The position numbers and the translations under genes were made by a program. DNA of 64,000 nucleotides from NCBI GenBank assembly GCA_036365515.1, contig CM070877.1:6085001-6149000 (forward strand). Reading direction: 5' to 3'. The stretch comes from Torymus aiolomorphi (lineage: Eukaryota; Arthropoda; Insecta; Hymenoptera; Torymidae). The notes under the pieces are model-generated. The model worked only from the letters and a program-made list of their open reading frames with translations. It was not told where the DNA came from and did no database searches. Position 1 is the first letter of the stretch. Each line of letters opens with the position of its first letter. This document shows positions 24,167 to 38,300 of the stretch, one piece after another.

Positions 24167-27100
24167 TAGTCAGTTATTAGTTACAAAATGTTTTGGATTT
24201 TCACCAGGGTTGATTTTAGTTGGATATTAAGGACACGCTTTTCCCCGCCATTTTTCACATCTAAATGACAAAAATCAGATGAAAAAATAATTTTCTTTCT
24301 CCACATCCCCTCGATAGGAAAAATTTCATTACCGACTTACACATTCGATGCAATTTAGTGAAAACTAAAAAATTTGTTATAAATAACCGAAGCTTTAGTT
24401 ACTATAGTAACACTGTAACATTTATTATTACAGTACTTTTCTTATACTCCCCTCTATTAAACCCACTAATTGAATTTGAACCTAATAAAAATGACGTCAG
24501 CCATTCGCTTTTTACTTTCAAATTAATCTGCACTCTTTTTTGTGCCTTTATTTTCTTCATTCACTCGCCAAACAGCTCTGAGACATTTGATCGTAAAGCG
24601 TTATTATAGCGGCCCGAGCGTGTTCGCGCGATAGTTCGCGTACGTTTTAATTTAACAGCAATTATTTTAGTCGTCGAAGGGATGGCCATTACACGGAGAA
24701 TTACGGCTCGTAGGTTTAATAATACGGCAGCGAAAAACAGCCCCCCGAGCCTCATTAAGGGTTAATGTTCTCGTTAGAACTTCATTCTCCGGATTATATG
24801 ATCTGGAGCGTGCGACGTTAAGCGGCCTGTGTGTGCAAAAATTCGCGCGGGAAAATTCTCGCGTGTTTATGAATATGTTTAATATTTCACTCGAACCTCG
24901 CCTCACTCGACGGCGAAATTAAAATCGTACGGTCCGCTGGAATAATTCATTTTACAACGGCGAGAGTGCCTTTGTTATAGCCCTGTGCACCTATAGAATG
25001 CGCGAGAGGTTTCACAGCACCCCGGCAAAAGCTTGAATTGCAGCGATAAAAATGAGAAAACTTTTCCCTAAACCGCGACTCGAAATAACTGAGTAAATTT
25101 CGCGGGATAATTAGATCCAGAGTGAGAGGGAAAAAGTTACCCTTCTTTCCTCTCTCTCTGTTTGCCTAGTTTCAAGGATTTCAATTTCCGATTGGACTGA
25201 TTGATATGGAGGCTGGCGTTTCCTCTCTCTTTCTCTCCCACGCGCGAAGAGGTCGGCTTCAGCCACCCTTTCCCTCTGACAGCAACTTTTCACGAGTTTC
25301 CGGATAGATGGCTGGGAGGCGAGAATTAGAGCGAGACAGGGCGGAGTGACATAGGCCGGAAGTCCGCCTGTTTCTTTTGTCTAAATTTTTCGGTTTGAAA
25401 TTTCAGTCGCTGGGGGGGAAGGACGTTAGTCGCGCCGTACCCTTTTACTAGATTTTTTTCCTCGTGATGTGGGGGTAGTCGGTTATATCTCGAATCGAGT
25501 AGTTGAGCCATTCAAGTAAATTTCCGAACTTCGCGGAACGCAAAGGCGAGTTCGCACTTTTTTTTACTGTAGATAAAAGATATATACTTAACAAGCGACC
25601 GTCAAGAAAATCATTATCTTCTCGATATATATATTTGAAATTCAAACTTTGCTACGCCAGCGCGATCATTTAAAACTTCCTCGCGAGTTCGTTCGTTTCT
25701 CAGTCAAAAAATAACATTACCAAATGCTCGAGCCTCAATTTCACTTGACAAAAACGAAGTGATTCCTGCGTTCTCGTGTGCCCGTTAAAAATACGTGGGG
25801 GGCAAGCGCTTAAAACGTTTTGTTTAAAAGAGCTCTTCTCGACGGAATGGGAGGAAAAGAGAGTCACAAAGAGGAGGAAAGTTCTTTGAGAGATGGATGT
25901 GTGTGCCTGCGCGCGCGCGCTCGCGCATATGTGTTGGTATAAGGGAGCAGCGGAGCACATTTTCTAGCTCGACAAATTTTCCAATTCGCGTCCCGGGAGC
26001 ATTTGCGTGTACAGCGCGCGTTTATTTTGTAGGCCTGGCGGTTCTCAAGCTTCTTACATTGTGCACACCAAGAGCAGCTTTCCTTTGAGATTAGGAACGC
26101 GGGCGGGAAGGCGCTTCGGTTCGATGCGCCGCGGGCGCTGAATCGATCTTCGGATTTCGCCTCCTGCTTTGACAGTAGGTGCGCGCAAACAAATTCAAAT
26201 TTGCTCTGCTGTCGAATGGAGACATTAAAACTAATCAATAATATGCACACACACACACACACATACACACACCCACAGTACACCCACACACACCCACACA
26301 TACACACACACACCCACCCACACACACACACGAAATGATGATAAAAATAACTATTTATTGTACACGAAACAAAAACAAAATATGTATGAGTAATGAAATA
26401 ATTAATATCGTATTACAAAAACATCAATCTTTACTCATTAACAACGTCAATTATCCTTCCTTCATTATACATAATTGGCTATTGTTTGACTAGATAATGA
26501 AATTCGTTTGTGCTCTAATACAGTTTGTAATAAGTGACATTATTTCGAACGGACTTTAATGTTCGCTTATGAAAAGAAAATTGAGAAAAATAATAGATAT
26601 ATATTTATGAAGTGAGTGCTAATTATTGTCAAAACAAACTTTGAGCGTAATAGTTTTGTTACTTAAAAATACAGCGAAAATATCTTCTCAAGTTATAACA
26701 AGAAAAAGTAAGCTAAAGTTTCTATTAAATTCCCGTCTAAGTGTAATATTATGAAATGTTCAAAAGCTGTATAAAGTGGGAGTAAAACAATAGTCTTCTT
26801 GAAAAAGTACGCAATGGAATCGTAAGTTAATTACTTTCGTTGACAAACTTCTTTGAAATTAGATGTACCACCTTAGCATTACTTTATGCTCCTTTAGATT
26901 TCAAAGTAATAACTTCTACTAAACTTCTTTATGATTATCTTACGTCTACGCGGAAAGTATTAAACAAAAAATAAAACATTTTCTTTTATATTTCTTGAAT
27001 TTACGATTTTTTCAAAACATATAACTTTTAAATTTGCTTTGAAAATATTCAACAGAATTTAATAAAATTTTCTTTTCAGAATTTCTAGTATTTCTTCTTC

Positions 27101-28611
27101 ATAAATTTACAAAATATAAATTTCAGTTATATTATTCATAATTATGACCGAACGTATGAAGTACATCAATGTATGGAATACATTTCAAAGAGAGGAATAT
27201 CATCTAATACTATCATTTCGCGGCCGTTATTTCAACATAAATTTCAATTCGAGGATTTTAATTAAAAAGACTACCCGCATTATTTATTTTAGTTCATGAA
27301 TGAATATCCGTAAATTGGAATATTGAACATTTACACTTGTTTCTTCGGAAACGAATGTTCTTTTCAACGTGATGTCGGCACCGGATACACGACCGACCAA
27401 AACCGTGGCGCATGTCCGCTTATTATATTTATAACGAGAAATAAAACGCTCAACTTTCCGTGCGCGCGCGGCGTTGTAACGAGCGCAAGTACAAATTCTT
27501 TTTACAAAGAAAACTTTGCTCTTGCGCGGTTGTCTGAGCGGTGGCGTATAGACAAAGGATTCTGAAATACATCAAGGTAAACTTTATAATAACGAATGAA
27601 CATTGGAGCACGTCAAACGTGAAGCGCTCAATGAAACGCGGGAAAAGATCATTGCGCGGGGAGAACATCGCATAAAGGGGTCGAAATAATACCCGCGCGT
27701 TACTTTTTTCGCGATGCGATATGGGCTCGTTAAAAATTTCAGCGGTGAAGCACAAGCGCGATTTCACTCTAGAACAATGGCACTTTTTGTCGGTAGAGGG
27801 GAACTAATTGATAGAAATGAATGGTATTTAATTTATTGGTTTGCAATACAAATCTATATACATTAAAACAAATTCTAAATAATCTCATTAAAAATTTGTG
27901 CCAATAAATAATAAAACAAACTTTGACCGTACCAAATGTACTATTATAACAAAAAAATAGGTAATCTTATGCTCTTTCTGATATACATTTTTCAAAATGT
28001 AAAAAATGGATGTATCCAATTGCAAAGTGAACGTAAAACCAAAATGCATCGACAAAATAAAAAATGGGATTTTAATCTACTATGTGACCAGAAAATAATA
28101 AAAAATAAAAAGAATGAGATTTATTTCATTAAAATCTGTTTAGTAAAAGCTGAGATCTCGAGGTACACAGACATCCATATTACAAACATTAAAAAAAAAT
28201 TATTTCGAATTTTAATGTCTCAAAACACATTTCTAACATATTTTTAATAAAACTTAAATTTTTACTATTACAAAGTTTCTCTAAGACAAGGCAAAATCTA
28301 TTCCACCATTACATAATAGAAATTTCATCCATCCCCATTTTTTTCAACACCTCCGTCTACCCTCCGATTTCACTGCGTGTGTTATTCGGTGTAATTAAAT
28401 AAAAAGAAGGCATGGCCGCATATAGATACACTCGTTGTCCAGGTTAACAATAGGGCCCGCCAAATAATCGGCGTAATCAAGCACGCTCGAAGGTTTAAAC
28501 AATAATATTTTCTTTTATATGATCAATTATGACGTCCTTAGTCAAATGGTATCAAAATAAGATTGCTTTAAAGGTAATTGTTTATTATAAAGATAAAAGC
28601 ACGATGATGCC
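24167..28611. other. Noncoding stretch
   Basis: Contains TGACGTCA at 24492-24499, GC-richer patches at 24.58-25.5 and 25.7-26.2 kb and a (CA)n tract at 26245-26331. 26.34-27.3 kb and 27.8-28.4 kb are very AT-rich. No exon is supported. Confidence 0.4.
26245..26331. repeat. (CA)n microsatellite
   Basis: About 87 bases of CA repeats with CCCA interruptions; a long frame on the other strand is due to it. Confidence 0.96.
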
Positions 28612-29119
28612 TTTGTCCCCTTACCCGAACGCAGAAAATACGTATGTCCCCATTGTTCCATTTTCATGTCCTAATACCCGAACAATCGTTTGTAAATAAA
28701 CGACTTATTAAATTATTTTTGATTATTACAATGTTCTTTTGTTGTTATAATTACTGGAATAGATGTATAAACACTATATATATGTAAAATGTAAGTCATA
28801 TGGAAAACATAACATAATCTAAAATACATGTAAACTTTGCAATATTGAGGTTACGACATACACCATGTACTGTTCGGGTACCGGGACATGTTATTTAATG
28901 TCATGACCCAATACCCGAATACTATCTAATTGAAATATTTGTTTATAAACTGTTTACCGTATCCTTAATAACTTTAAAAGAATACTAACTAAACTAAAAC
29001 TTTAAAGAAAAGTAAGAAAACATTTTTGAGATGTTTTAACGTTTATTAACCAAGAAAGAGACAAATAAGTAATATTGTTCGGGTATTGGGCACTGTTCGG
29101 GTATTGGGACGTTCCCCTC
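28612..29119. mobile_element. Element built around a repeated TGTTCGGGTATTGGGAC word
   Basis: Six copies of the word occur in 500 bases: inverted at about 28616 and 28667, direct at 28871, inverted at 28902, and direct at 29077 and 29094. The outer copies point inward symmetrically, like terminal and subterminal transposase sites of a DNA transposon. No transposase frame is present. Confidence 0.6.
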
Positions 29120-30255
29120 ACACACACGTCCGTGAATCCCGCGGATGCCTATGTTTATGCGTATGCGCCGAACGTATATGTCCCTCGTATTTGTCCTCTC
29201 GGCTGGCCCGGCGAGATTATTTCGCTTTAACGACGGGCGTATAACGCAGATTAGCCAGCGAAAAATACGTACGCGCCCGTATCTCCCGAAATAGCGCGCA
29301 CTGTAAAATATTTACCGGCCCCGATGAATTTCGCGATTGCGTTTATGACTTCGGGAGTCATCGGACGGATGGATCGTGTAATGAATTATTTAACAGTCGT
29401 GTCTAGTGCTGATTTGCGAAACTAAACCGCTGTGAGTTAAATGATGAACTTTGTTGCGATTGATATAATATCAAGTTTTAAAGCCGCTAAGCAACGAAAT
29501 CGGGGAGATGTATATTACAGCGCTTGAAAATTTTACAAGCCATAAAAGCCCCGTAAGTATTTTAAATGCGTATATAAGCTAACCATAAAAAAATTTTAAT
29601 GCGTCCCTGATTAATAAATACAAATTTGATATATTATACGCACATCTCACGCCCATAACTTTTCATTAAAGTAATGTGAATTTTTTTCAAAACATAAAAA
29701 ATGTACATATTTTTACCGGCCATTTGTCGATACTTGCAGATCGCAATATTTATTGCGTATATTATTATTATATCGCCCGTATCGCGGGCGAATAATCGAC
29801 GAAAAATATAACGAAATTCACATTTCGATTAAGCCCGCTATAACTCAACCTCATCCCCTTCTACAATAATAAATAAAAGACACAGGAATAGGTCATCCTT
29901 CCGAACGTTATACCGCGTTTAACGACTAATTTCCACGGCGGCCCCCATAAAGCCCAACATTTGCTACGATCTAATCATCTCCCGCATCACTCCCACGCAC
30001 TCATATACACGCCACGCAGAAGCACACACGGATGCGTGTCCGTTTCCGCGAGGCGTGAAAGCTTTTCGGCGGCCGACCGAGATCACAATCCGTTTTGTTT
30101 GGCGATTGGATTTCTGCCTTTCTCTCTCTCCCTGTCTCCCTCTCTTCTTCTCGACCCAAATAAAACCCGATGACACGGCGGCCGGGCGCTTGACGTTTTT
30201 GCAAAAGCTTCCTTTTCCCAGAGACAGCAGATGACCCTGTCGGACCTTTCAGAGT

Positions 30256-30257
<2 letters not shown>

Positions 30258-30302
<45 letters not shown>
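30258..30302. repeat. (GA)n microsatellite
   Basis: About 45 bases of pure AG repeat. Confidence 0.96.
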
Positions 30303-30306
<4 letters not shown>

Positions 30307-33300
30307 TAATATCGAGTTGCGCGCTAGCAAACTGTTATTCTGACGGCGGTATAGTGGTGGCTCTTTTTTGCGCTGTTTCACGCGCCGGCTTCTACGGCTG
30401 GCTGAGCGGCCTGAAAGACGGGGGAATAAATGTTTTGGAAATTACGCTTTTCCAGGGTTGGTTTGTTCGACACGTTTTTTTTCGTACTTTTTGTAATACA
30501 AATATCTCAAAGAACGTGTTTTTGAATAACCATGGTATGGTGAATATTGATGTTTCATCGAGCGATACTAATTTTAACTATAATTTCTAACAATATTGTT
30601 GACCCGATGGTCTTTGATACCTTTTATTATAACAATATATAATACCTTAATAAATGCCTTTTTTGAACAATATAGCACTTTGAATCTTATGTAACGATAA
30701 CATTTGGAATTTGGTTTACGAATTTTATAACGTAAGTATACGTACTTTTTCAGTGACTATAAAATACACATATTCGAGAAAAACTAATAAAGCCGTTACA
30801 CGTGGCGACAAAGTTCACATCCGCGCGCGAGCGCGGCTCATAAAATCCTTAATTCCTACTGCTACAGAAGGAGATTTTTAATAAATTTTTTCTCCACTAC
30901 ACATACATTTAGCCGCGTATAAATATATTTGTACACACACATACACACATTTCCATCCGGATAAATCCTCCCCCGGCCCGGAAGCTTTATTTTCGCGCGC
31001 GATATGGATCCGGCCGGTGGCGGGGACTTTTATCGTCCGGGCGTTTCGAGAGCTTTCGCTAAAGAGAGAGAGAGAGAGAGGGACAGAGAGCGTTTCTGTA
31101 TATTATACCCCGAGAGAGCCAACACCGATATGATAAAGTATTCTATATGTGTACGTGTATACGCGGGCTATGTGCACATGTGTTTTATCGCTGCATTCGC
31201 AAACTGTTGAGAGAGAGAGAGAGAGGGAGAGGGGCTGCAAGATCGATTAAATTTGCCAAAACGCGCGTGTACCTATACACGGGACAAGAGGGGCGTATTT
31301 TCGCCGGGTTTTACGAGCGCGCGCGCCATATAGCGAGATGCGTACCTATACGGTTAATCCTGAAGGAAATGTGGAGAGTATTCGTGGAGAAGATTACGCT
31401 ATAATAATTCGAGTTCGCTGAATGTAAAATGCGCCAAGCAAAGTGTAATTCTCAATAACTTTGTGCAGCAACTCGTGGCTGAATTTATTTCCCCGAATTA
31501 TTTTTAATTACGTTTTTCCGCGGTATAATTTATCGAGTTTCAAAAATCTTGTTAAGCCGCTATCATTACAATTCTATTAAAACGACTGTAATAAATGTTG
31601 TTCTTTTAATGATCCGAAGAAAAGCTAATATATATATATATATATATATATCATACATAAATGTATTTTCCCGAATGCGCCTCAGCTTAATATATGAGTA
31701 TCAAACTAACGGCCGGCAAATATTGCATAATTAATAACGGCGCGTTTTCTCGTGACACTGGCCGCGGTAGAATGTAACAAATCAAATTATGATCATCATC
31801 AACACGCGCGCGTCTCCGCATTTTATTTACACGTGCCGGATCGTACACATCAAACACGCTCCACGCGCGGCTTTCTGCGATAATCAATAGTTCCGAACTT
31901 CGCGTGCCCCTCAAATCATAAATTCCTTCCTTAAGGGCGAAAAGTGTACCATAAACCACTCGATCTCTCATTACCCAACAACGCACGCCTATAGGTCAGC
32001 ATCTCGCCAGCTCCTCGACAACGCGACAACCTCGAGAGGAAAGAAAAAGGGGGCCACGCGGAGGAGGCAGCAGCGGGAGCTAAAAAGTGGACAGCGCGCG
32101 CCGGGAAAATGGCTGGGAAATCGACTGTTGGAGAGAAGGGGCGAGAAATGAGCCGAGCGCGGGAGAGAGAGAGAGAGCGAGAGAGAAACTAGGGCGCGCG
32201 CGAGGTGGTGGGATGGGGAAAGGCCGATGCCAGGACACGCGTTGCACAAGCAGCTGCGGGGCCACTGACACGAGCTAGCTACCTCTCTATCTCCCTCTCT
32301 CTGGGGCCGCCGCGGTCCAAGTGGACCAGTGGCAGGGACAAACTCAGATTTGGTGTCGGGGCTTTTTTGTTTCGGGAGGGTTTTATTTACGATTTTTCTT
32401 AATAGTTTTTGGTAAGGATCTCAGTCAGTTGCCGGCGTTGTTGTATAGGTCATTCTAAATGCAAAGCTGTACGAAAAAAATACAATGACATCATTTTCCA
32501 GTAAAATGTGTAATAGTGTGATTTTCGTAAAGCGCATGTTGCAACTACGTAGATAGAGATATTCCTGTTTTAGAATATCAAATTAGATTGCGACTTCGAT
32601 TAAAATGAGACAGGCAGACCCGCATGACTTCAACTCTAACTACTAGATGTTACACTTTCGATACTTATTTTTAATTTCGTGCTTTATTTATTTATATTTC
32701 AATGCGATGTATGTCTTTTATTTACTTCTGATGTCGATATGTTACTCAGTTTACTCAATTTTAATTACTTTCACAGTGCGTTGAAAGCGGAAAGTATTAT
32801 AGCAAAGCAATCTATAAATGGGTATTAACCTGAACGGTAAATACATTACTATTTGTATCAAAATAGAAATTCAATTTCGGTACTAATTTATAGGTTAAAC
32901 GAAAGGTCCTACCCGAAATTCAACTTCTGTGAAATTAGACAAAATTAAATAAGTAGCAAAGGATTTTAAAATAAATTTTGGTAAGCTACTTGCTTTTCGT
33001 AGTTTGCATTGCCCCTTGAAATTTTCCAATAATATTTATTCATTCAAACAGGTACTGAGTTTGCCGAAAGAAAAGTAACAGTTACGAATATCGAGTGCCG
33101 CTGATTGGCTCTGAATTATATTTTGATCGATTGCGTTATGAGACAGTTTCTAGAAGCGACTCATTTATGCAGAATATTCATGCAAATCTAGAATTCCCAT
33201 TAAGAAGTGGATTACCTTTTTTCTCTGAAAAATCTTTTTTGCTGAAGTAAAGTAAAATAGAAACAGTATAATCCGATAAGATTATGACTCAGCGTAAAAT

Positions 33301-34002
33301 TTTCAGAAGAATAAACTTTTACGGGAAAACGGTAATGCAAAGTGCATAACTTAGCGTATGGCGTATATCTCGTACAGATCTTAATATATCTTTATCAAAT
33401 TATTTAATAAATAATTCACTGGACCCACGTACGGGAGCATTCGATACACTTGATGCGAGAACGTTGTAAACTTAATGGAATGTATATTAATAGTAATTTC
33501 AATAGATTATTTAAACTTAACCTTCATTCTATATAGCTATATAGCTATTCCCAATTTTTTCGATATATCTATATTCGTAACATGTAAGAGGTTGGCCTCG
33601 TTGGTATATCGGAACGAATGGGTATTTATGTAAGGGTGTTTCATTTTATTTTAATTTTGTCTGTTATTGACACTACATTATTGTATTACAACGTACGATT
33701 TTCTCTTAAACGTTACATTTTTAAATTTATTTTAGTTTGAAGAAAATATGTTTTATTATTCTATCTATGTAACAGTACCGAATTTTTTTCCGATCGCGTT
33801 TCGTAAAATATCAAGTATTTTGTTCAGAGCTTTGTTTCAATTTACATTTATTTTTCAAATTTTATTTTCTATTCAAACACAACTGTGATTAAATTATTTA
33901 ACTGAAACGGTAACTCTTTATCTAATACTATTGTTAGTTACAATAAAAACTTAAATATCATTTATCAACTCAAAAAACGCATATCATTTATATACGTAAC
34001 AA

Positions 34003-34003
<1 letters not shown>

Positions 34004-34073
<70 letters not shown>
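34004..34073. repeat. (GA)n microsatellite, longest in the window
   Basis: About 70 bases of pure AG repeat, bordering a GC-rich patch. Confidence 0.97.
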
Positions 34074-34076
<3 letters not shown>

Positions 34077-35630
34077 CCGGAGGAATTTAACGACGCGCGC
34101 TAGAGAGAGGAAGAGAGAGATGCTAACGGCTCACCTGCATGCAACCTACTTTTTGCGCTCGGATTCCGAGCATCAATCGAGTGAGGATTAGGCGCTGGGA
34201 GGGGCGGATTTTTCCGTTCCATCCCTCGAGCTCTCGCGCGCGCCTTCGAGGCGTCGGGGATTTGGTCATCGATTATTCATTGGATTAGCGAGCGCAGGCT
34301 TCGCTTCGGGAGAATTATTTATTTATTGTGAGTTTTCGGGTTGTAAAAGCCAGTGGATTCGGCTGGGGATTCGGTAGTGTGGCTGCTGTGAGGTTACGAT
34401 GATGGGGACTTTTATGGATGTGAATTAAATAATTAATTTTCGTGTGGTTGGGTTTAAGATCACTAAGGCGGATCAATTCTAATAATTGTTCTGTGCAAAC
34501 AGGTGACGACCCACATCGATAAAATTAAAAAGTTCTATATATTCGTGTCATAAATTATGTACCCTATAACATTTCAATTGATCTCGACCAAATCAATAAA
34601 TTAATTTATTTGGAATTTTCATACGCATAGCAGATGTTAATCTTGAATTTTTTTTAAGAGGATTTCAAAACATAATGAACGCAACGGTGAATATATTAAA
34701 ATATTACTTGCAGAATTTAATATGGGTTGTTTGCTTGTTTCCTGTTATTTTTATATTTTAATTATGCAATATTTTTAAAGCTACTGAATTTACAATTAAA
34801 CATTAAAGCAACTCTGAGAATTATTAAAAATTATTATTGCGATCATGTTGGCAATATATTAATAAGGGCAACTGATGGCTTGTATGTCGACAATCTTTTT
34901 CCCATAGCATAATATGTGGCCCATTTTTCAACTAAATGGCTCACACATTGCCCACATATCATTCAGACCATGTGTACTATATTTGCTACACTAACTTTTT
35001 CCACAAACATCCATTTTAACTCTAATATATCTTAAGTAAACCGCGCGTGATGAAAATCTTCGCAGGGAATTATTCGAGACCCACGCGTCTACTATACCCG
35101 TAACAAATTTAGACCTCACGGGATTATCTAAATTGAATACGACGGAATCCTCGTCTCTCATTTTACGACGACGACGTTTTCAGCCGCGATTGCAGCACGT
35201 GTACGTTTCGCGAGAAACGTCATTTACGCGTTCGTTATATCCGCGACCAAAAAAAAGTAAAATAATAAAACACGTGTCCGTGTGGCGGGATAGCACACGC
35301 GGCAATTCGACCGAGAATGATAAACACGGGCTTTGGTTTGAAACGCGTGAAATACTCGGAGTGAGATTATTTTAATTATACAGGGATGTATATATATTTG
35401 AAAATGCATTCTCGCGCGACGAGATGTATCAGCCTTTTTCAGCCTCGCGCGATGAAAAGCGCATCGCGAAGCTTTTTTTGCCCCGTCACGCTGGATTTAA
35501 TTTACGATTGGGGAAAGAGTGCATTGTTCCTGGTATAATTATCATCATGATGTGTACAAGCTGTGGAAATGTATAAATTTTTTATTCATGAAAGTTATTG
35601 TCTTTCGTGGAAAGAGAAAGTAACGGAAAG

Positions 35631-36484
35631 TAGGGGAGACCGGGGCTAGTTAGCATACGGGGCAGGTTGGAAAAATGCTAATAACTCGTGATTGAAATAA
35701 CAGAGGTCAAGGCTATTAATGTTTTTTATTTTCAGTCGGAAAGCATCATGCATTTTGAAATAACATGCAAGTTTTAAAACTTTTTGAAATGTTGGTGAAA
35801 ATTTTACATTTTGAAAAATGTCGTGTAATTCTTTGAAACATTTTGTTAATCTATTTTTTCTTAACGTAGGGCAAAATGATTGTTTTTTTACAATTTTACC
35901 ACTTGGTATTTTTTTTATCTTTCAATTTTTAATATTATTAGGAGAATTTTTAAATTAGTGTTCGCTTGGGGCATGTTGGCTGACCTATTAAGAACAAGCA
36001 GATTGTTTAACTAATCATTTTACTATTTTAATACCTAATTAACAACATTATTCTTACATATAAAAGTTCTTGAATGTTGATACAGAAAATCTAAGGAAGT
36101 CTAATAAAACCTCTATACATTTTGGGTAATTTATAGCTTTTAGCTGATTATAGCTTATTTTCTGTTCAATGTCACATTCTCATATGTGATTCTTTTATAT
36201 AATATAATAATATCGTTATTTACTCAATGATTTATTATCAGTAAACTTACCACAGGCACGTGGCCAACTTACCACGCTTATGGAGCAGGTTGACTAAAAA
36301 TCGTGCATTTAGAAACTTGTTATTACCTTTTTTTGTGATCAATTTACAAATTTGAAAAAAATCATGAAGATGCTTTATATCAAGTACTTTCATGTAGCTA
36401 AAATAGTTTTGTTAATTAACTAATACTGTTTTGCAGAAAAAAATAAAATGTGGAAAGTCGTCCAACTAGCCCCGGTCTCCCCTA
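35631..36484. mobile_element. Inverted-repeat element with TAGGGGAGACCGGGGCTAGT ends
   Basis: The 21-base end TAGGGGAGACCGGGGCTAGT+T is perfectly inverted at 36464-36484. Inside, related words recur: GGGGCAGGTTGG (35660), GGGGCATGTTGGCTGAC (35970), GTGGCCAACTTACCAC (36259, inverted) and GGAGCAGGTTGACT (36281). It is 854 bp with no coding capacity. Confidence 0.88.
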
Positions 36485-38300
36485 TATGCAATCATAAAAT
36501 TTTTTATTTTTTCACGACTGAATATGAGATGAGGAATTTATGAAAAATTCTCTCAGCGATGAAGAATGTTCCAACGTTTTATAAACGTTTCGTTGAAAAA
36601 ACAAACATTCTCGTTTATTTTAGTGGACTCACGTGTTTGCATTTCGCGTGTTATCAGCCTCGTCGAGCAAAGTTACAACGAAACACCGTATAGGAGTTTA
36701 CGACGTAACTTTACGTGCAAATTAACAGCAGGCGTGGGCGCATGCCGGTAATGTCTATAATTTCGTGGAATGACTGTTCGCCCGCAGTAATCCTTTCCGT
36801 TTATACTTGACGTAAGCAATTGAAGAGTGGCTTTCCCTTCAGGTAGAAATGACCTAATTTCAACAACCCATCCATCCACATATACTTTTCCGTGAAATGC
36901 TAAAACGAGCCGATTTCTTCGTACGCGGCGAGCACACACTTCCAGGAAATAGAAAGCAATTTAATTAAAGCTCGGAAATGAAGATGCACATTTATTTGCC
37001 TTCCTCTAAAAAATACGCCTACGCCTTTTCTATATACGCCTTTGATGTTTGCTCGCTAAAAATGAAAAAGAAATCAAGGGACCTCGCTCACGTACAATCT
37101 TACGCGAAATTCCGGGAAACATTCAACGGAATCGGCATACCGTCTTATTCTTCCGCACTGAAAAGACGCGTCCGCGACATTCACGCTTGCTGTCCCCTTT
37201 TTCCTCCCCCCTACCTACACACTCTCAAAGAGAAACCTACTCGCATTGCGCACAAAAGGCCAAGTTGCCTGCTTACAATCCCGAGTGCGCGCTAATTAGC
37301 TGCGATAAGCAGACGTGGCATTCCTCGCGTGCGCGTTAAAAATGTAAAGAAGTTTATAACGTCAAAAGACATGTACGCGCCTGTGTGTAATCAATTTATG
37401 CAACTACCCTCGGGATTAGCGTTATTGCCTTATTAGGGTTATTACGTTAAATAAAATTGCCGGAAGGCCGCAGCAGCTGTTGTTGCTGCTTTGAGAGGCC
37501 GGTTTTAAATGTGAATTAACTTTTTTCCCCTCCCTCGCGCCTGTGGGCGTCGTATATACCTCCGCCGGCAGAATATAATGATCTCAGTGCAATAGCTCAC
37601 CTTGTGCTTTGTGAATTAAACGTATATCTATAGATATACTTATATATAGGGCGCTTATTTATCGCTCGCTTGAAATGAGTAGCCCTCGTTTGAAATGTTA
37701 TAATTGGGCCCGAAATTTCGTTTCTTCCGGGGAAGAGGACAATGGGAGAGTTGATTAATATTTCTATAACGGCCGTTTTCACGGGCGCGTTGATTGTTGC
37801 GCGCCAGTTGTGCGAAAATGTGAAATCTCGCGAATAATTGATTTCTCTTGTCAGCGTAAGCATTCAGTGGATAATAAAACCAATAATGAATGAATAAATA
37901 ATACCATGCGAATGTCTGTCATTAGAATTGTACGGTATGCTGTTATTTGCGGGCGTCATACGCGTTGTTATACTGTGCAAGAGTATAAAATTATTATTGC
38001 AAAATTTAATTTAATGTCAGACGTCAATCTTTTATGATTATGATAAAAAATTGCCAGTAAAATTTACTGCAACTGATGTGGAAAAATGTCCGGAAAAAAT
38101 ACTCAAGAGTGATTACATTTAAAAGTTAACAAACGGAATCTTTTTATTCGTACATAATTGTGGAATAATTATCGATTTTTATGTAACAAACCAAAATGAA
38201 ATTCTCTGGTCAAAATGACACTTCATTCTCGCAAACACAAAGTCCTTAGAAAAATCATCGCCACTTCTCTGGTGGAAATCGATTCCATTATTTACCTAAT
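36485..38300. other. Noncoding stretch
   Basis: GC-richer patches at 37.05-37.35 and 37.45-37.6 kb; the latter contains the palindromic CAGCAGCTGTTGTTGCTGCT with an E-box CAGCTG. No gene is seen. Confidence 0.35.

Larger units (their letters stand above)
29120..35630. other. Noncoding stretch with several GC islands and GA tracts
   Basis: GC-rich patches lie at 29.1-29.4, 29.9-30.45, 30.8-31.4, 31.7-32.4 and 34.1-34.4 kb. (GA)n tracts occur at 30258-30302, 31063-31080 and 31209-31229, and a (TA)n tract at 31627-31651. 32.45-34.0 kb and 34.4-35.0 kb are AT-rich. Frames such as 30231-30590 are mostly Arg-Glu from GA repeats. No gene is supported. Confidence 0.4.

Noticed and set aside
25864..26331. 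155-codon minus-strand frame with Cys-Val repeats
   Set aside because: Its start is the (CA)n tract and the rest lacks codon bias or splice support.
30231..30590. 119-codon frame with an Arg-Glu run
   Set aside because: Much of it translates a (GA)n microsatellite, and the rest is AT-rich noncoding sequence.
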